DNA of 64,000 nucleotides, from assembly GCA_037951165.1 (NCBI GenBank), contig JBBDHG010000009.1:5421001-5485000 (forward strand). The letters are read 5' to 3'. The position numbers and the translations under genes are program-made. Below are positions 45,676-58,699 of this stretch, piece after piece. This DNA is from Lophius americanus (lineage: Eukaryota > Chordata > Actinopteri > Lophiiformes > Lophiidae). The stretch's first letter is position 1; every line of letters begins with the position of its first letter. Under the pieces are notes generated by a model. The model was not told where the DNA came from, did not search any database, and saw nothing but the letters and a program-made list of their open reading frames with translations.

Positions 45676-48600
45676 AAGCAATGGTCCTTTATATTTGTCA
45701 GAGATTAAAGGTAGGCCATGCCTGAGGTTGATTATATTACACACAAACACAACAGAAAAATCCATCAATTACACATGAATACTTTTTTTTTTTGCACATG
45801 CATATCTTAGATAACTTAACATGCTGTTATCTGTAGCTTTGGTGAATGTTTTTTTTTGTTTTTATTGTGTTGTCGCTTGGCTCTGAGTCCTCTCTGCCGT
45901 TCTGGTACAAACTGGCAATTCTCCCTGAGCTAAAAACCTATTCAGGATCATTGCCTTGCTGAGGCCTCCAGAGGGGCAGGTCCCAGCAAGGCCAACAGAG
46001 AGGGGCATATGGAAAGTCATTTCAACACACCATACACCAACTTCATTTTCAGCAGCAAACTGTTAAAGGATGGCTTCATAATGTTATTCAGCAAACCCAT
46101 TTTTAACATAATTTCGAACCTCAGGTGAAGTGTTTGGCTGGAACCCATTAAACATCACAAGCGTTAAGCTTACAAAAAATAATAATCAATTATAAATCTG
46201 GCCTAAGTAACGAACGTTTATTTATGAATGTTTTTTATTATTCTATATAAATGAAATCCTTTGTAATATAAGCAACTACCACATCTTAACTCATCTTATT
46301 GTAACATGTCGGGCTCTCTCTAACTCAACTTCTGACTAAAGCTTTAATCTGAAGAATTAAAGAAAATGTGATTTGTTAGACAAACATAAACAATAAAGTA
46401 TACGCACAATTGAAACTGTGTAAATTACAAAGTGAACTATTTGAATTAATCAATAGTTAATTTTATACAGCTCTGAACCTTAAAAAAAACTGGTTGATCA
46501 TGGGCTTTTACATTCTTGGAAATAATAGTTTTTTTTCTGCCAAACACACACACATGCACACGCACACACACAGACACACGCAATCACACACCCCTGGCTG
46601 TCCATGTATGGGAAGGCATGCATATGTACTATATGTATGCAGCCTCTATCCACACCTGAACACAGCATGTAAGTGGACAGGACAGGTGTTAAACATGCCT
46701 GTGCGAGCTATGCTCATCAGCTAAATCGGGCTAAGATAAAGCCTCTCTCACCAATCAGATGTTGAGGAGGGTGAGAATACGCAGGGTTAGTTCCCCTCAG
46801 TTTAAGTTTGTGTATGGGTGTGTGTGTGTACGCATGTGTTATCTTCCTTGGACTCACAGAGGCCCTCATTCATACTCAGGTTTTTATAACTGCCCAAAGA
46901 AAGACTAATTTGGGTGGAGGGGGCAGCATGTGGGGGCTGTATTGTTTGCCTAATCTGCAGTGACTGGGAAGTTGTACGCTGTGCAAATAGCACATATTTG
47001 AGCAGCTCCGTTCCAAAGTAAAGCCCCCTCTACCCCAAACGTTGAGATAAGCATTGGGCTTGGTTTAATTCAAAGAGCGATATCTTAACGGTCAAATTTG
47101 TTGGCACTCTCTCTCATGTCATTTTGATTTCCATCAGATCTGCAGAGAACAAAATATAATGGCATTGGGAACAATTAGAATCCCGTTGCAGCGGCATTGT
47201 GCAAGTCTTATCTCATGGAAAAGAAGCTGCTTTTACATTTTTTTAAATAATTTTCTAAAAAAATTATTTTGTCTCACATTTCTTACATTTTTTATCTTTT
47301 CTTTTGTCTTTATCTTCTCACTTATATTTCACTTTCCCCACTCCAACAACTTCATGGTTGAGAGACACTTTCTCCTGTTATCCTGTTCAGGGTCCAATCC
47401 TGACTGACATATGCCAAGAGGTGTGGCACACCCTTGATGAGAAATCGCAAGGCCGACATATAGAGACGGATAATCATCGGACTGGCAATCATTCCTATGG
47501 AAGATTTAGAGTTTTGATACGTAAGAATTGGAGAAGATAAATAAAATTCTACTCATTGTGAACAGAAATTATTTGGAGGAAGATGATCACCAAGGGAAGC
47601 TGTCTGATAAATTACATGTTTCAAAGATGACTAGGAGTTGTCCCCCAAATCTTAAACACTAGTGGAGATAGAGTTTAATGCTGGGATCAGGTCATGAAAG
47701 AAAAGCCTCCTGATCAGAGGGTTTGATTGGAGATGACCAGGTGATTAAGGGCTGGTCAGATTTGTAGGGCTGGAGGTATGTCGTTGAACTCAAAGGAGGG
47801 CAGGGAGATGAAGAGTCTATTTCAAATCTGACAGCTGACAAATGATTGAAGAACACATCTAATAGAATCGGATTCAATGAGACAGGAAATGGGCTGCTGA
47901 GGCTTGAAAATGTAAAGGACACAAGGAAAGGCTGCAAATGGAGTGTTTGGTGACTGCACATTGGTATATATCTATATTTGGTTTCACATGGCACCAAGAC
48001 TGACTCTAAATCCTTACCCTCCATTTGCCTTTCAAATACATCTATTACTGTACCAATGGATTGATTTAAACACTAGCTCCTGCCGGCTTGGAGCATACAA
48101 GTCAAACAGAGCACACTGAGAGGTTTGAGAAGGCGTTTGGGACAAGAAGCTAAATTGCCTGTTTTTTTCTATTGCGTTTTCAGGCTCAGTGATATTCAAA
48201 CAGTTGGTGGTAGGCAGGGCCATTGTGCTACCTTTTGAATTATTGTGATAGATCTCTGCATCAGAACTTTAAAAACCTTGTGTAGTCCAGGCCTCTCCTA
48301 ATCTCCAGTCATTTGCATAGAACTGCATGAATCTATCGCTCACAATGGAGGCGCAGATCAACACCAACAAGGCTAACTTGTCCAACAAAGTGCTGCTTTA
48401 TTTCAACCACCCTTTAAAACACACAAGCTATAATCTTTGGGGGGGGGAGTGTTTGGATTTGAGGTCTGAATCTTTCAAAAGCAGTGCTCCCCTTTCTTTC
48501 TTTTTTGCTGTATTGAGGAATTCCCTTATCTTACCCCACCAGTAGTGCAGCAGAGAAAAGAGCAGGCCGCTCCATTGTCGGCCCCTTAGAGTTCCAGTCT

Positions 48601-51600
48601 TGTTTGATAGTGTTTTCTGTGGGTCACTTGACACCCCCTCCTTATTTCCAACACCCCCTCATGCCCCCTCATCTGTTATTCTCTCCTATTATTCTCTAAA
48701 CCAGATTCAGTGTGGAGATGGGGGGATATTGAGAGGTGGATGAAGGGAGGATAAGGACGTTTGTCATTGGTTTTAAACAGTGAAAGGCCTCCGTTTGCTA
48801 GCAGTCAGTTGGAGTGAACCAAAAAAGACACGGAACCATATGGAGCCTACAGAAAATTAAATTACTTTTTTCTCCGCACTCCTTCCTTTCTTTCATCGGT
48901 CACTCTTTCAGTTTCTGAAAGAAATTATTGCAGACCTTTGCATTCGCCACCCCAACACAATGAAGGAAGGAGAAAAAGACGTAACCAAATTCCACCGCTT
49001 CTAATAAGTTAATGAAATAATTAAATCATCCCCGGTCCACCATTCCCTAAAGAATTCCGAGGGACATGATTTGCTTTAAAGGTGAAAGGTCATATAACCA
49101 GCTCTAAAGTAAAATGCCCCCTTTTAAAAAGAACGGGTGTATACCAAAAGTAATTGAACAATCCATTTGACATAAAATGCACAACGATTGCTGATGACTA
49201 TGATTCTCCACCAATTGTAAATGTTTGTCAAGCTAAATCAAGCACTTCTCATTGGAAGGTTTAAGAATGTTCTCAGTTAGGGCTCTGGGCTGAATTCTAG
49301 TGGATCTGAATGATGAATGTTGCTTCACCTGTTTCTTCCCATTTAGTTTGCCATGGTAACAAACTTCCTACCATTCAAGCAGCAAGGTGAGTAGAGAATT
49401 AGGGTGTTTCACTAGACTGAGTGACATGCACGTGTTTCGCTGTACAACTCACGCCAGAGTCAACGCCTGGGTGGCCAATTAGCAAAAAGGAAATAAAAGC
49501 CTTGTGCCATCAACCAATGATGGCTGGGGGAGCAAAGAGGGGGGAAGGTTTTTTCTCGAGACAAATCTCCTTTCGTCTCTCCCTCCTTTCCTCTTTCACT
49601 CTCTAACTTTGTCTGTCAACTCGGTGTCCACGGCAAACTCCGTCAGAATAACAAATGAGGATTACTAGACTGGAAGCAGTGGGATCTCTTGGACTGTGTG
49701 TGTCTGTGTGCATTTATCTATGTATATGTGGCCTCATGTGTGTGTCTCACTTGTTTATAGAACAAAAATGTCCTAGTGTGTCCCTAGACAGACATTTGGC
49801 TGTGTCCCACTGACTAAAGAGGATTACAAACCCTCTCTTTGCCTCTTCACACTGGCCAACAGTGCTCCATTACCCCTGACTGATGACCCAGTGAGACACT
49901 CTCATTCAAATAAGAGGCTCCTCGCTGATATTTTCTCTACCTACATGCAGGACATTAGAAGATTAAATTTAAAAGAGCATCTCTGCATTTTTCCCTTCCT
50001 CATTCCACGTTGCATACCAGCCTATGTAACCAAAGCATCACAGAGATGAGACTCGTTTTGTTATCTCAATATTTACACCTAGGAGGATAATTATTAGGTT
50101 GTAAAGGTTGTAATGCAAGAACCTGTTTACATAACAACAGTGTTTTGCGAAAAGCGTTAAAAATGTCTTCTGCACACAAACACACATTCACATTGACACA
50201 CGCATACGAAAACATGGCGTTAACGTCGTAACGCCATTGTTTCTGTGTTCTGTCTGCCTGTGGCGTTCCGGCCAAAACTGTAATAGCCATGTGTGAAGTA
50301 ATGTCGTGTACTTACAGTTTTCACAAGAAAACCCTTTTCAGGCTATGTGATGACGGCGCTGTTGGCATTTTCTACTTGTTTTCAAAAGTTTTCATTTCAG
50401 GCAACCAAACCTCTGTTGTCATTTGAACAACAGGCCAAACTATAAGGGTCATCCTTTTTTCAAAAATGGCCCATAAGAGCTGCTACCATTGGTTCTTCCA
50501 AGCAGGCTTGGTGATGATGTAGGGAGTAGATGGAGAGTGAGAGAGAGACAGAACTGTGGAATCCTGTCCTCTACTCTACTACTCTACTCTACTTCTTCTT
50601 TCTTCTTCACACTCTACACCTCCAGATATCCCGATGAGCTGATCCTCCCTGATGCCATGACATGCCCTGAACACCATCCTCTCCTACATGCTATATGGCC
50701 TATTTATATACCCCAGGCTTGTAGATTGTGGAATGCTGCCAGTGATGGGTGATGATAAGTGATGCAGAAGTTAGTTCTCAGAAGTCCGGGGTTATTTTGC
50801 TTTAATTTTAATCTTTTAATATTCATTGAATAGAGAAGTTTTTTCTCACTGAGGTAAGCAGGAGATTTCCCTGCACTGGCGTGTTTCATACATACATCAT
50901 AACAGATAATGGAAGATAATGGAATTTTCCTATTATCTTTTTTTTTGGTATCCAATGGTTTCACACCTACTGCCGGCGGATATTGCCTTGCAGCAGAAGC
51001 TAGCTCGCGATATACCAGTTAATAACCTCAACAAAAGAGTTGGTATTGCAGAATAATGTACTTACGCTTGTTTTTTCTTGAAAATACAGCATAGATGCAT
51101 GTAGATGAGACAGAGTGTGTCTGTGCATCTGTACAAGCAGCCTGTTTTAATGACCCCAGGCCTCGCTGTTGAAATTGAGAATAACTAATGAGTGTGCCGG
51201 GAGGTGTGGGTCGTCCTTGTCAGTTTCTGTGCAAGTATGCATTTTTGTGTGTGTCTGTGTGCATGGGTGCATGTTGAGGAGCGCAAGCCTGGATTGGGGT
51301 GCAGCTACTGCAATTCGGTCTTTGTGGCTGTCTGTGAAGCAGGGTCGACCTTGTGGGGCGCTCCTCTGGGGCCCAGACAATGCCAGTGCAGGATTATCCA
51401 CCCCGGGACAAAGTGTGTGATTACCATGAGAAAACAGCCAGCTCCAGCCTCATAGCCGAGGAGTGCCAGGCCTGCTGGAGACGTGGGCCGCCACTCATTA
51501 GCTGCAGGGACATACTAAATACAAGCGCGCACACACAGACACGGCATAAGACATATACGCGCATTTACTCACGAATATAATATGTAAGTAATGGGCACAG

Positions 51601-52235
51601 TTTCTCAAAAAGTGCATGATTTATAACTTCAGAAATAATTCATATGTGACAATGTTATATTTAATAACATTTATATAATATTTATTTGTCATTCTTATGA
51701 TGAATACAAGATATTTGTGAATTGAGTAAGGCTTTTGATAATCATTTAATTATTAATCATCAACTGCAGGTTCTTGCGTATAATCTACAAACATTTGTAT
51801 GATTACAAATTTATTATACAGTTAGACTGAAATTATGTCAACCATGCTATCCACCCTGCTCCAGAGCAGGTATACTTGCACTTGTGTACACACATATGTG
51901 TGTATGGATGTGTTGAAATGTATTGGCATGTGTTGCCATCCTAAATATGTGCTTGCATAATGAGCGTTACACTGAACAGTTGCATAAAGATAGTGGACTC
52001 TACAATACGCAGAAAATAAAGATTAGATTCAAGATTAAAGCCGTTGTTGTAGTAAAAAGGGACAATGAAATTAGGAGTGTGACTTCTGATCAGTCTAAAC
52101 AGATAAAAAGTCACATCATTTTCTAATAGTTATTGCGCAACATTAATATTTCAAAGCATATAAAATGTTTTGTATATGATATGTTTATGAGTTGTTGTGA
52201 TGTAGAGTTCTTAGAAAACCAAACTGTTGTTGTTG
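45676..52235. other. No gene seen; candidate conserved non-coding DNA
   Basis: Contains a CA tract (46,542-46,590) and otherwise mostly complex single-copy sequence. 48,840-49,400 is notably free of simple repeats and holds several TAAT-core words (for example near 49,000-49,030). A typical vertebrate enhancer could look like this, but no alignment is available. Frames of 60-110 codons show no domains. Confidence 0.45.
46542..46590. repeat. Imperfect (CA)n microsatellite
   Basis: CA units interrupted by TGCA, CGCA, GACA and CAAT; about 50 bases. Confidence 0.85.
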
Positions 52236-52239
52236 TGGT

Positions 52240-52560
52240 TGAGTCTATTTGTCTGACAGATTGTTCTTAGGCCAGTTTCTGGACCTTGTCTGTTTTTGCT
52301 GACTGTCTCCTCCGTTTATGAGACCGACCACCGTGGCGCCGTCTCCAAATGTTATATTGGTGATGGAGGAGGGGATGTGAGAGCAGAGCATGCAGCCCTG
52401 TGAGAGTCGGTGCTGAGGGTGGTGTCCCATCCTACTGCGCCGACCCCTAAGAGAGCCACAGGTCTGTTGTAGAGTTTGGATCTTAAATCCCTGATCAGAA
52501 GATTTCCCACCTCTTCACTGAAGACGCCCTGTGTCTCCCCAGGATTAAAGGAATGAGCTG
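52240..52560 (-). pseudogene. LINE reverse-transcriptase relic
   Basis: The minus frame 52245-52430 contains S-Q-G-C-M-L, then S-S-I-T-N-I-T-F-G-D-G-A-T-V-V-G-L-I, then N-W-P-K-N-N-L-S-D. In related LINEs these correspond to the QGC.LSP block, the catalytic FADD box with 'TTVVGLI', and the 'W....NLSLN' block. Here the catalytic box is F-G-D-G (52338-52349), and the segment between the first two blocks is shortened. The active-site change and deletion mean the enzyme is dead. The DNA on the higher-coordinate side may carry more of the element but is too worn to read. Confidence 0.65.
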
Positions 52561-54165
52561 ATTCTCTTCTTTCTCCTCACCCGTCCCTCTGCGTCTTCGG
52601 AGAAAGATTTCTTTTGTAGGAATGAGGCAACCCATTGGAGTTGAGCTGAAGAGGTTCACAAAAGAGGAGCTGGAGACAGACGGAGGTAGACATGCTCATT
52701 GAAGGGGAAGAAGTTTTTGAGACCTAACTTAACCTTGTAATTATTTTTTGTTTATATTTTATATCCTCTTAGTAATGTCTTGATGTGTATTGTCTTGTGT
52801 GTTTTTTCTGTTGTGTATCTGTAAGGTGACCTTTAGTGTCCTGAAAGCGCCCACAAGTAAAATGTTTCATTATTATTATTATTATTATTATTATTTTTAT
52901 TAAAAAAACACTATTCTGGACGTATAACAATCCACAGCGACGCACGGACACTGAGACACAGGGGAGATTGGTCACAGAGGTCAAGAGTTCGTCCTCTGCC
53001 ACTTTGACCCCTCACAATTACAGCATCATTTTGTGTAAAGTCACTCCTTTATATTTCTAGTTCTTTTACAACTTTGAGCTAATTTATGACCTCTTTGTCT
53101 CCTCGGTGTTGGGAGGGGTAGAAGTAGATGTGGGCAAGGCAATTTAGCTGGTGGGGAAATATATTGCCATCAACATATGTTATTGAAAATGACTCCTCTT
53201 GTTATGTTTTTGTACTATTTACTGATCTGTTGATCTTCTTTTCTTTTCTCGTGGGCCTTCATTTTTTCCCATTTGGCCGATTTCTGTCACACTTTTCCCC
53301 CTTCTTTCAATCCTACTCTTCTCCCTCCGGTCTTCCTTTTCCTCTCAAGGGTGGGAGACAGGTCACAGCTGTAGGGGGACGGCAAGCCTGTCACGTGTTG
53401 CTTTGTCTTGGCCCTCTCCAAAACATACCACCACAAGTTACCCTGGCAACTGGCTTTCCTTTTAACCGCCCTACTGTAGTTTGGAGGAACTGGCAGCATA
53501 CCCCACTGGCCAGTATTCTCCAGTGGCTCCCCAAAAGGTCACCATGACTTATAATTTGTCTCCTCTGGGTATGATTCATGATCTGCTGTCTGATATGGGC
53601 CGGTTGATGTTTATATTTGAATTCTAGAAGAGCTAAAATAAATTCCTATTTGATTGGATACTCAGCCATTCATCTTCCTGGAAATGGCTGCCAAAACGCT
53701 ATTTGCTGAAGCAGGGGTTAGTGAATGTCACCAGAGAGAAATGAATCCTGGAGTGTAGGTCTATAAATATTTGACTCTCCTTCCTAAAGCCCTCACTGTG
53801 CAGAGCGAGCCTCTGCCTATTCCTGCTCTCCTCACCAGAGGGAACAGGGTGGCGAGGCGTCTGATTAATCGACTTAAAGGGAAACATAGATCATGTTTTT
53901 TGGGAGACCTAGAAAAAGTTTGAGCCTCTCCTCTCCTGCAGAACATCTTATTCAGCAGTAAATCTGAAGCTGCTATCAGTGAACTGTGTGCTGCCGAAGT
54001 CTGCCCTGCTTCTCCCTACATTTCTTTTCGCCTATCTGTTCGGTGTTTGCTTCTCTTGCGATTCGGGAGACATGATCCAGACAAAGGATTGGATTAGCTG
54101 AAAGTAACACACACGGCATTGATAAAGAATTTGCATAAATAATTTCCAACTCAAATTTGAAATAC
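52561..54165. other. No gene seen
   Basis: Includes an (ATT)n tract (52869-52896). The 139-codon plus frame 53128-53547 crosses pyrimidine-rich sequence, is Phe/Leu-rich at its start and lacks a domain. 53,340-53,560 has open frames on both strands and balanced composition. Confidence 0.5.
52869..52896. repeat. (ATT)n microsatellite
   Basis: About nine ATT units. Confidence 0.9.
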
Positions 54166-54228
54166 TACTGCTACTGCTACTACTACTAATACTAATATGA
54201 ATACTATTACTAATACTACTAGTAGGGC
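54166..54228. repeat. (ACT)n-type degenerate microsatellite
   Basis: TACTACTGC/TACTAA/TACTATTAC units over about 60 bases, decayed toward the 3' side. Confidence 0.85.
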
Positions 54229-56548
54229 AGATATGCTATGTCTTCTGAGTCTTTGTTTGCATTGTAGTAACAAAATTTTAAATCAACTCCACTTTCAACC
54301 ACTTTCTGGACTTTTTGGGGAGACTGGTAGAAAAAAGAATGAAGGAATATAACCTAATAAAAGTGTGAATATGTTTTTCTGTACCCTGTTTTTTTTAAAT
54401 GGCCTTATTGGCAACATTTGCCCAGTGGGAGAAATCTGCCTGGTTATTATGAGAATAAGATATGGGTTGAAAAAGATCTAAAACTTTGTATTAGTTTACC
54501 AACAAAAAATCATGCAGAACTTTTGGTCCTTTGTTACAGGCATTTCGGAAAACTGTTTATTTATTGCTATTTTTTGCGATACGCATCCCAAGAGGATATC
54601 TTTCAACGGAATCTGTGCGTGTGTGCGTGTGTGTGTGCTTTCCCACTATGAGATCATCTGTGAGTATCACAGATGGCCTGGGGTCCCTTTGCTGACATGA
54701 CTCTCATTTATAACCATCAGGGGTGGATGTCACACCCATGCCTCTCTACCATTCTCCGCTTTCTCTTTCTCTGACACTCACACACACACAAACAAACTAT
54801 GGACCTATGCACTCTACCTAGCAACGCTCACCACTAAATGGCATCACACTGCTCCATGATCCAAGTCTATAGTCAGCGGTATCAAAAGACGAATGATGTT
54901 TGAGGATCTGGCTGCTGTCCACGAGAAGGACTGTTTATCTTTGCTGATCTACCGTCACAATTGCAGCATTATGTCATCTTCCATTCATTTAGATGTTCAC
55001 ATTTGGGAAAGATAAAGAAGTTGTGTGAATTGAGATTGGAAATGTTATTTTCTTTTTAAGATTTTTTTTTCAGCAAACTCATAACAATCTCTATTTAACA
55101 CAATGACATCTTCAATTCCCAGTGTGAGGGAATTCAACAAGCTGTTATGCCCCCCCCCCTTCAATCCCCCACCACCCCACCCTCGCTGCGTCCTGCTCAT
55201 CTACACATAAACCATTGCTCACTGAAAATAAAAGATCAGCTCCTTCTGTTGCGTTCCCTCACAGTGTTTAGCATAGTTCCCCACCCTGGAGCCTTCGGGC
55301 ATGGCTCACTGCCCTGACACCAGAGTCTTGGGAATGCACACCCAGATCAATGCTTTTTAATGGCTCTAATGGTCTTTAATGAGAATGAAGATGCAGTTCC
55401 TGGTATGGCGTTGTTCACCTGGGTAAATTACAATCTTTGCACCTCAAGAATTGGACACAGGCCTCATGAATATACGCACACACATAAATCTGGCCAGCAC
55501 TTTCACACTTCAACAGTTTTTTTGCAGCTTCAGCACACTATTGTCCTCTGGTAAAAAGAGCTGGAACGTGGTCAGTCATGGGTGCTTTAGGATTTGTGTG
55601 TTTCAGGACATGCATACTTAATCATGGATGTTTGGGGGTTTAATTTGCATTTTGCATGAATTGCAATGCAATTCAATCTATTTGGTTTTTCCCTATTTCA
55701 CTTCGTCCGTCCAGCATCAACTCTAAATTTACTAAACGATACTAAATGTTCATTCACTTTGCTGACATTGATAAAATTAATATGATAATTATATCGAAGA
55801 GGCAATGGATCCCACTTCTCTTACTTCTGGTGCCAGGCGCATGTAGACATAAATCTAATTAGCGCCCCTCTCCTCACCTCCAGCCCATAGTCATTCCACC
55901 AGTCTGCCATCCACCTCACTTGTCTCCAGGGTGTCATAAACTAACAAACTGAATTTGGGCAATACAACAAGTTCTTTGTTGGAGTGTCCAAAGTCCTGAC
56001 CAAGGATTTCTCCCCATTAATAATTTACATGTATTGTAACATTTTCTGCATTAACCTTTTCCTCAGCAGTTTCCAGCATTCTTTACATTTTAATTTATAT
56101 TCCTTAAAATTTCTCTGTTCTCTATTATTGCACTATTTTTGCTTATTCCTCTCTGCAAAGGAAGTCTAAATCATGGATTTGTGCTTTATTTTTTGTATGT
56201 ATGCTTTAAGAAGGATAGCAGGGGATGGATTTCTACCCACGCACTCTCAGCATCACTGGTTCTGTAGCACACGCTGTACTCAAAAATGTGTAGATGCGAT
56301 AAGTGTAGTTTTACGACTGTATTATTTGAAATGTTACAATAATACAATAACATAAGCATTAAGTAGTGAGTACATCAATTCTGCTATAATTGCAACTTTA
56401 ATATATGTTTTTTGATGACGTACTTTGGATTTCTCAAACTTCATGCACCCAAGCACGGCTCATTTTCTTCTTCTTTGAATCAGCTGCTAAGAGCTACCAG
56501 CTGCTTTTATATTATGGGCCACACACATAATACATCATCAAAATGTCT
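54229..56548. other. No gene seen
   Basis: Single-copy sequence with a short TG tract (54,615-54,640), a CA tract (54,778-54,796) and a 10-base C run near 55,150. No recognisable coding exon. Confidence 0.55.
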
Positions 56549-56550
56549 TA

Positions 56551-56860
56551 CCTATTCCCTTTTCCGAGCTGGACTCAACCTTAGAGATGTGCCGAGCTTG
56601 GACATCCAGATCGAGCTTGGAATTGAGCCGCTGCTCCTTCGCGTCCAAAGGAGCCGGTTAAGGTGGTTCGGGTGTCGGATCAGGATGCCTCGATTTAAAG
56701 GTTTTCCAAGCACGTTGACCCAGAGCTTCCTGGAGGGAATCATATCTCATCTGGTCTCGTAACACCTGGGGCTCACCTAGGATGAGCTGGAGAGTGTTGT
56801 TGGGGAGAGGGATGTCTGTATAACCCTTCGTAACCTGCTGCCACATGCCCCCTGATAAAC
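56551..56860 (+). pseudogene. LINE ORF2 C-terminal fragment
   Basis: The plus frame reads L-G-I-E-P-L-L-L-R-V-Q-R-S-R-L-R-W-F-G, then R-I-R-M-P-R, then I-S-H-L-V. After a frame break it reads D-E-L-E-S-V-V-G-E-R-D-V-C. 'LGIEPLLLR.ERSQLRWFGH..RMP' is a recognised C-terminal signature of a fish LINE family. The usual Arg/Gly/Pro-rich stretch after RMP is shortened, and stops interrupt the end. It is a different family from the fragments at 21 kb and 52 kb. The 116-codon open frame that overlaps it starts upstream in unrelated sequence. Confidence 0.7.
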
Positions 56861-58300
56861 AGAAGACATGAATGAATGACCGCCATGCTCCTTTCCTGTC
56901 CTAACACATTCATATGTTTACACAGATACCCATATTTGGCCCTGGTGCTCCCATACCACCGAACAACCCAGGCTGCCATTCCAACAGTAAAAGGGGCTTG
57001 AGCCACTTGTTGCGCCTTCTATCCTTGACTCTCTTTCAATATGTATATGACCAATGAGTAATACTGTTTGCTTTCTGTTGGGGGCTTAAGTTTCCTGAAA
57101 ATGTCTATAACCGTGTTCTGGCATCTTTTATGAATAAATAAATGAATAAATGTTGGTAGTTCCATATTAAGTACACCAAGCAAAAATCAAGCTGGGTCAT
57201 CTTACTTGTGCTGCAGCAGCTTGCCATTTAATCCTGCTGAAGCTGCAGAGATCCACTCTACAAACGAACGCCTTGTCAAACCAATGCCGTGAGTTTCCAT
57301 GCCTTGTATATATAACTTATTTTTATCTTTAATTTGTTTTTATTAACTCAGGGACTATCTCTGCTATATCGTTGTGTTTCTGTCTAATGGTAGTGAATCA
57401 GCAGAAAGTTTGACTGTGGCTAGCTCACGGAGCATACCAGCTAATGGTCCATGAACAGAACCAGGCTGGACTGAAAACACCGTTGAAAAGTGATATGGTA
57501 GCCCCTACATTTAGTGCTCTGATCATGGACTTTGCCTCGTGTGAATCAAGAATGAAGACATTTGAAAGGTAAGGACAGAGTTCAGTCAATAATTATTAAT
57601 GTAAAAGCTTCCTTCATGCTCCTTTTGTTAGATTTGGACAAAGTGATACATAGTCAGTTGCTTACTTTATTTGAGTTTATGATGCACAGTCAACAGTTTC
57701 GTCCTTCTGTTTCATTATCATTCATTCCGTACTTTCTAACATCTGTGCAGCAGTGAGAGGTGATCTATCAGTTGAGTGCGTGACCGTCACCAAAGAGGGA
57801 CTTTCCCTCAATCTCTCGGACAGTCTGCTACAAAACTTCAGCAACAGCAGATAGGCACTCATTTTGATTCAGTTAATGGGAGCTGCCATTTCAATCATTT
57901 TATTTTTGGTTTCTTCATGTTTTCAACAAACTCCCTCCATTTTGCTCTCTTCCTCTCTTTCTGTGCTATCTGAAACAAAAGTCTGTGCTCCAGTAGAGTT
58001 ATATTCCCATTTTGTATGTCTCTTAAAGTTCAGGGCAGTAATGTCATGCGCCTGCCCCTAACCTTCCAGTTTCACCTGATATTTACTGTCCCTACATCGC
58101 AGTTCCTCAGTGGTCAGGTCAGCAGACCCTGATGAGATTCAGATGGTTTGCCACGGAGTGTGAGTTTTGGGGCCCCTACTGCCACCCAGAGGGAGTACCC
58201 GCGGACACAAGGGGAGGGCTAGAACGGCCCCCTTTGACAGCTCAACACACAGGGTCTGCTGGTGACCAGGGGGCCATAGAGGGGGCCAAACTATTCTGCT
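56861..58300. other. No gene seen; GC-rich toward the 3' side
   Basis: AT-rich until about 58,080, then markedly richer in G and C to 58,300 without a simple repeat. The latter is contiguous with the unusual open frame that follows. Confidence 0.5.
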
Positions 58301-58699
58301 TTAGATAGAACCATACCATGGTTCCATCCCCCAAGCCTCCCGGCTGTTGTTCCTTGAAGAAGAGGGTGTGTTTGCAGGAGAGACCAGGCGAGTAGAGGCA
58401 GGGCCCGGGACAAAGGCTGGTACTCCGTCCAGCACTGCTGTGTGCACGGTAGTGGCTGTATTCTTCTTGCCTCTTTTTTTGCCTTTTCTTTTCTTTGGGT
58501 TAGCTGCCTTTGTGGGGATGAGATGGAGGCCGGGGGGCAAATATGATGGATGGAACTGTGGAGCAGGGATGATGGGGATGGAGGGGCCCAGCCCAGTGTC
58601 ATGCTCCCTGTCTGAGAGGAACGTGCGAGGCATAGGGTGGCCCTGGGTGGTAGGCGGACCTAGGCCAGGGGGGTACCATTTCAATGTTTTGTGTTTCAT
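58301..58699 (-). CDS. Hypothetical 132-codon open frame in GC-rich block
   Basis: Minus-strand frame with ATG at 58699. It is Pro/Ser-rich, with a basic run N-P-K-K-R-K-G-K-K-R-G-K-K at about residues 69-81, which would serve as a nuclear-localisation-like or nucleic-acid-binding patch. In-frame TAA directly precedes the ATG, so if it is a real exon its true start may be an acceptor site (a 'cctggcctag' lies near 58,660 on this strand) rather than that ATG. I recognise no domain or family. The other two minus frames and the opposite strand are also partly open because the DNA is GC-rich. The local composition differs from the AT-rich surroundings, which fits either a terminal exon or a GC-rich conserved element. 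Confidence that it is translated is low. Confidence 0.25.
   Translation of the reverse strand: MKHKTLKWYPPGLGPPTTQGHPMPRTFLSDREHDTGLGPSIPIIPAPQFHPSYLPPGLHLIPTKAANPKKRKGKKRGKKNTATTVHTAVLDGVPAFVPGPASTRLVSPANTPSSSRNNSREAWGMEPWYGSI

Noticed and set aside
53128..53547. 139-codon plus-strand open frame
   Set aside because: Phe/Leu-rich from pyrimidine-rich DNA, no domain recognised, and another open frame lies on the opposite strand.
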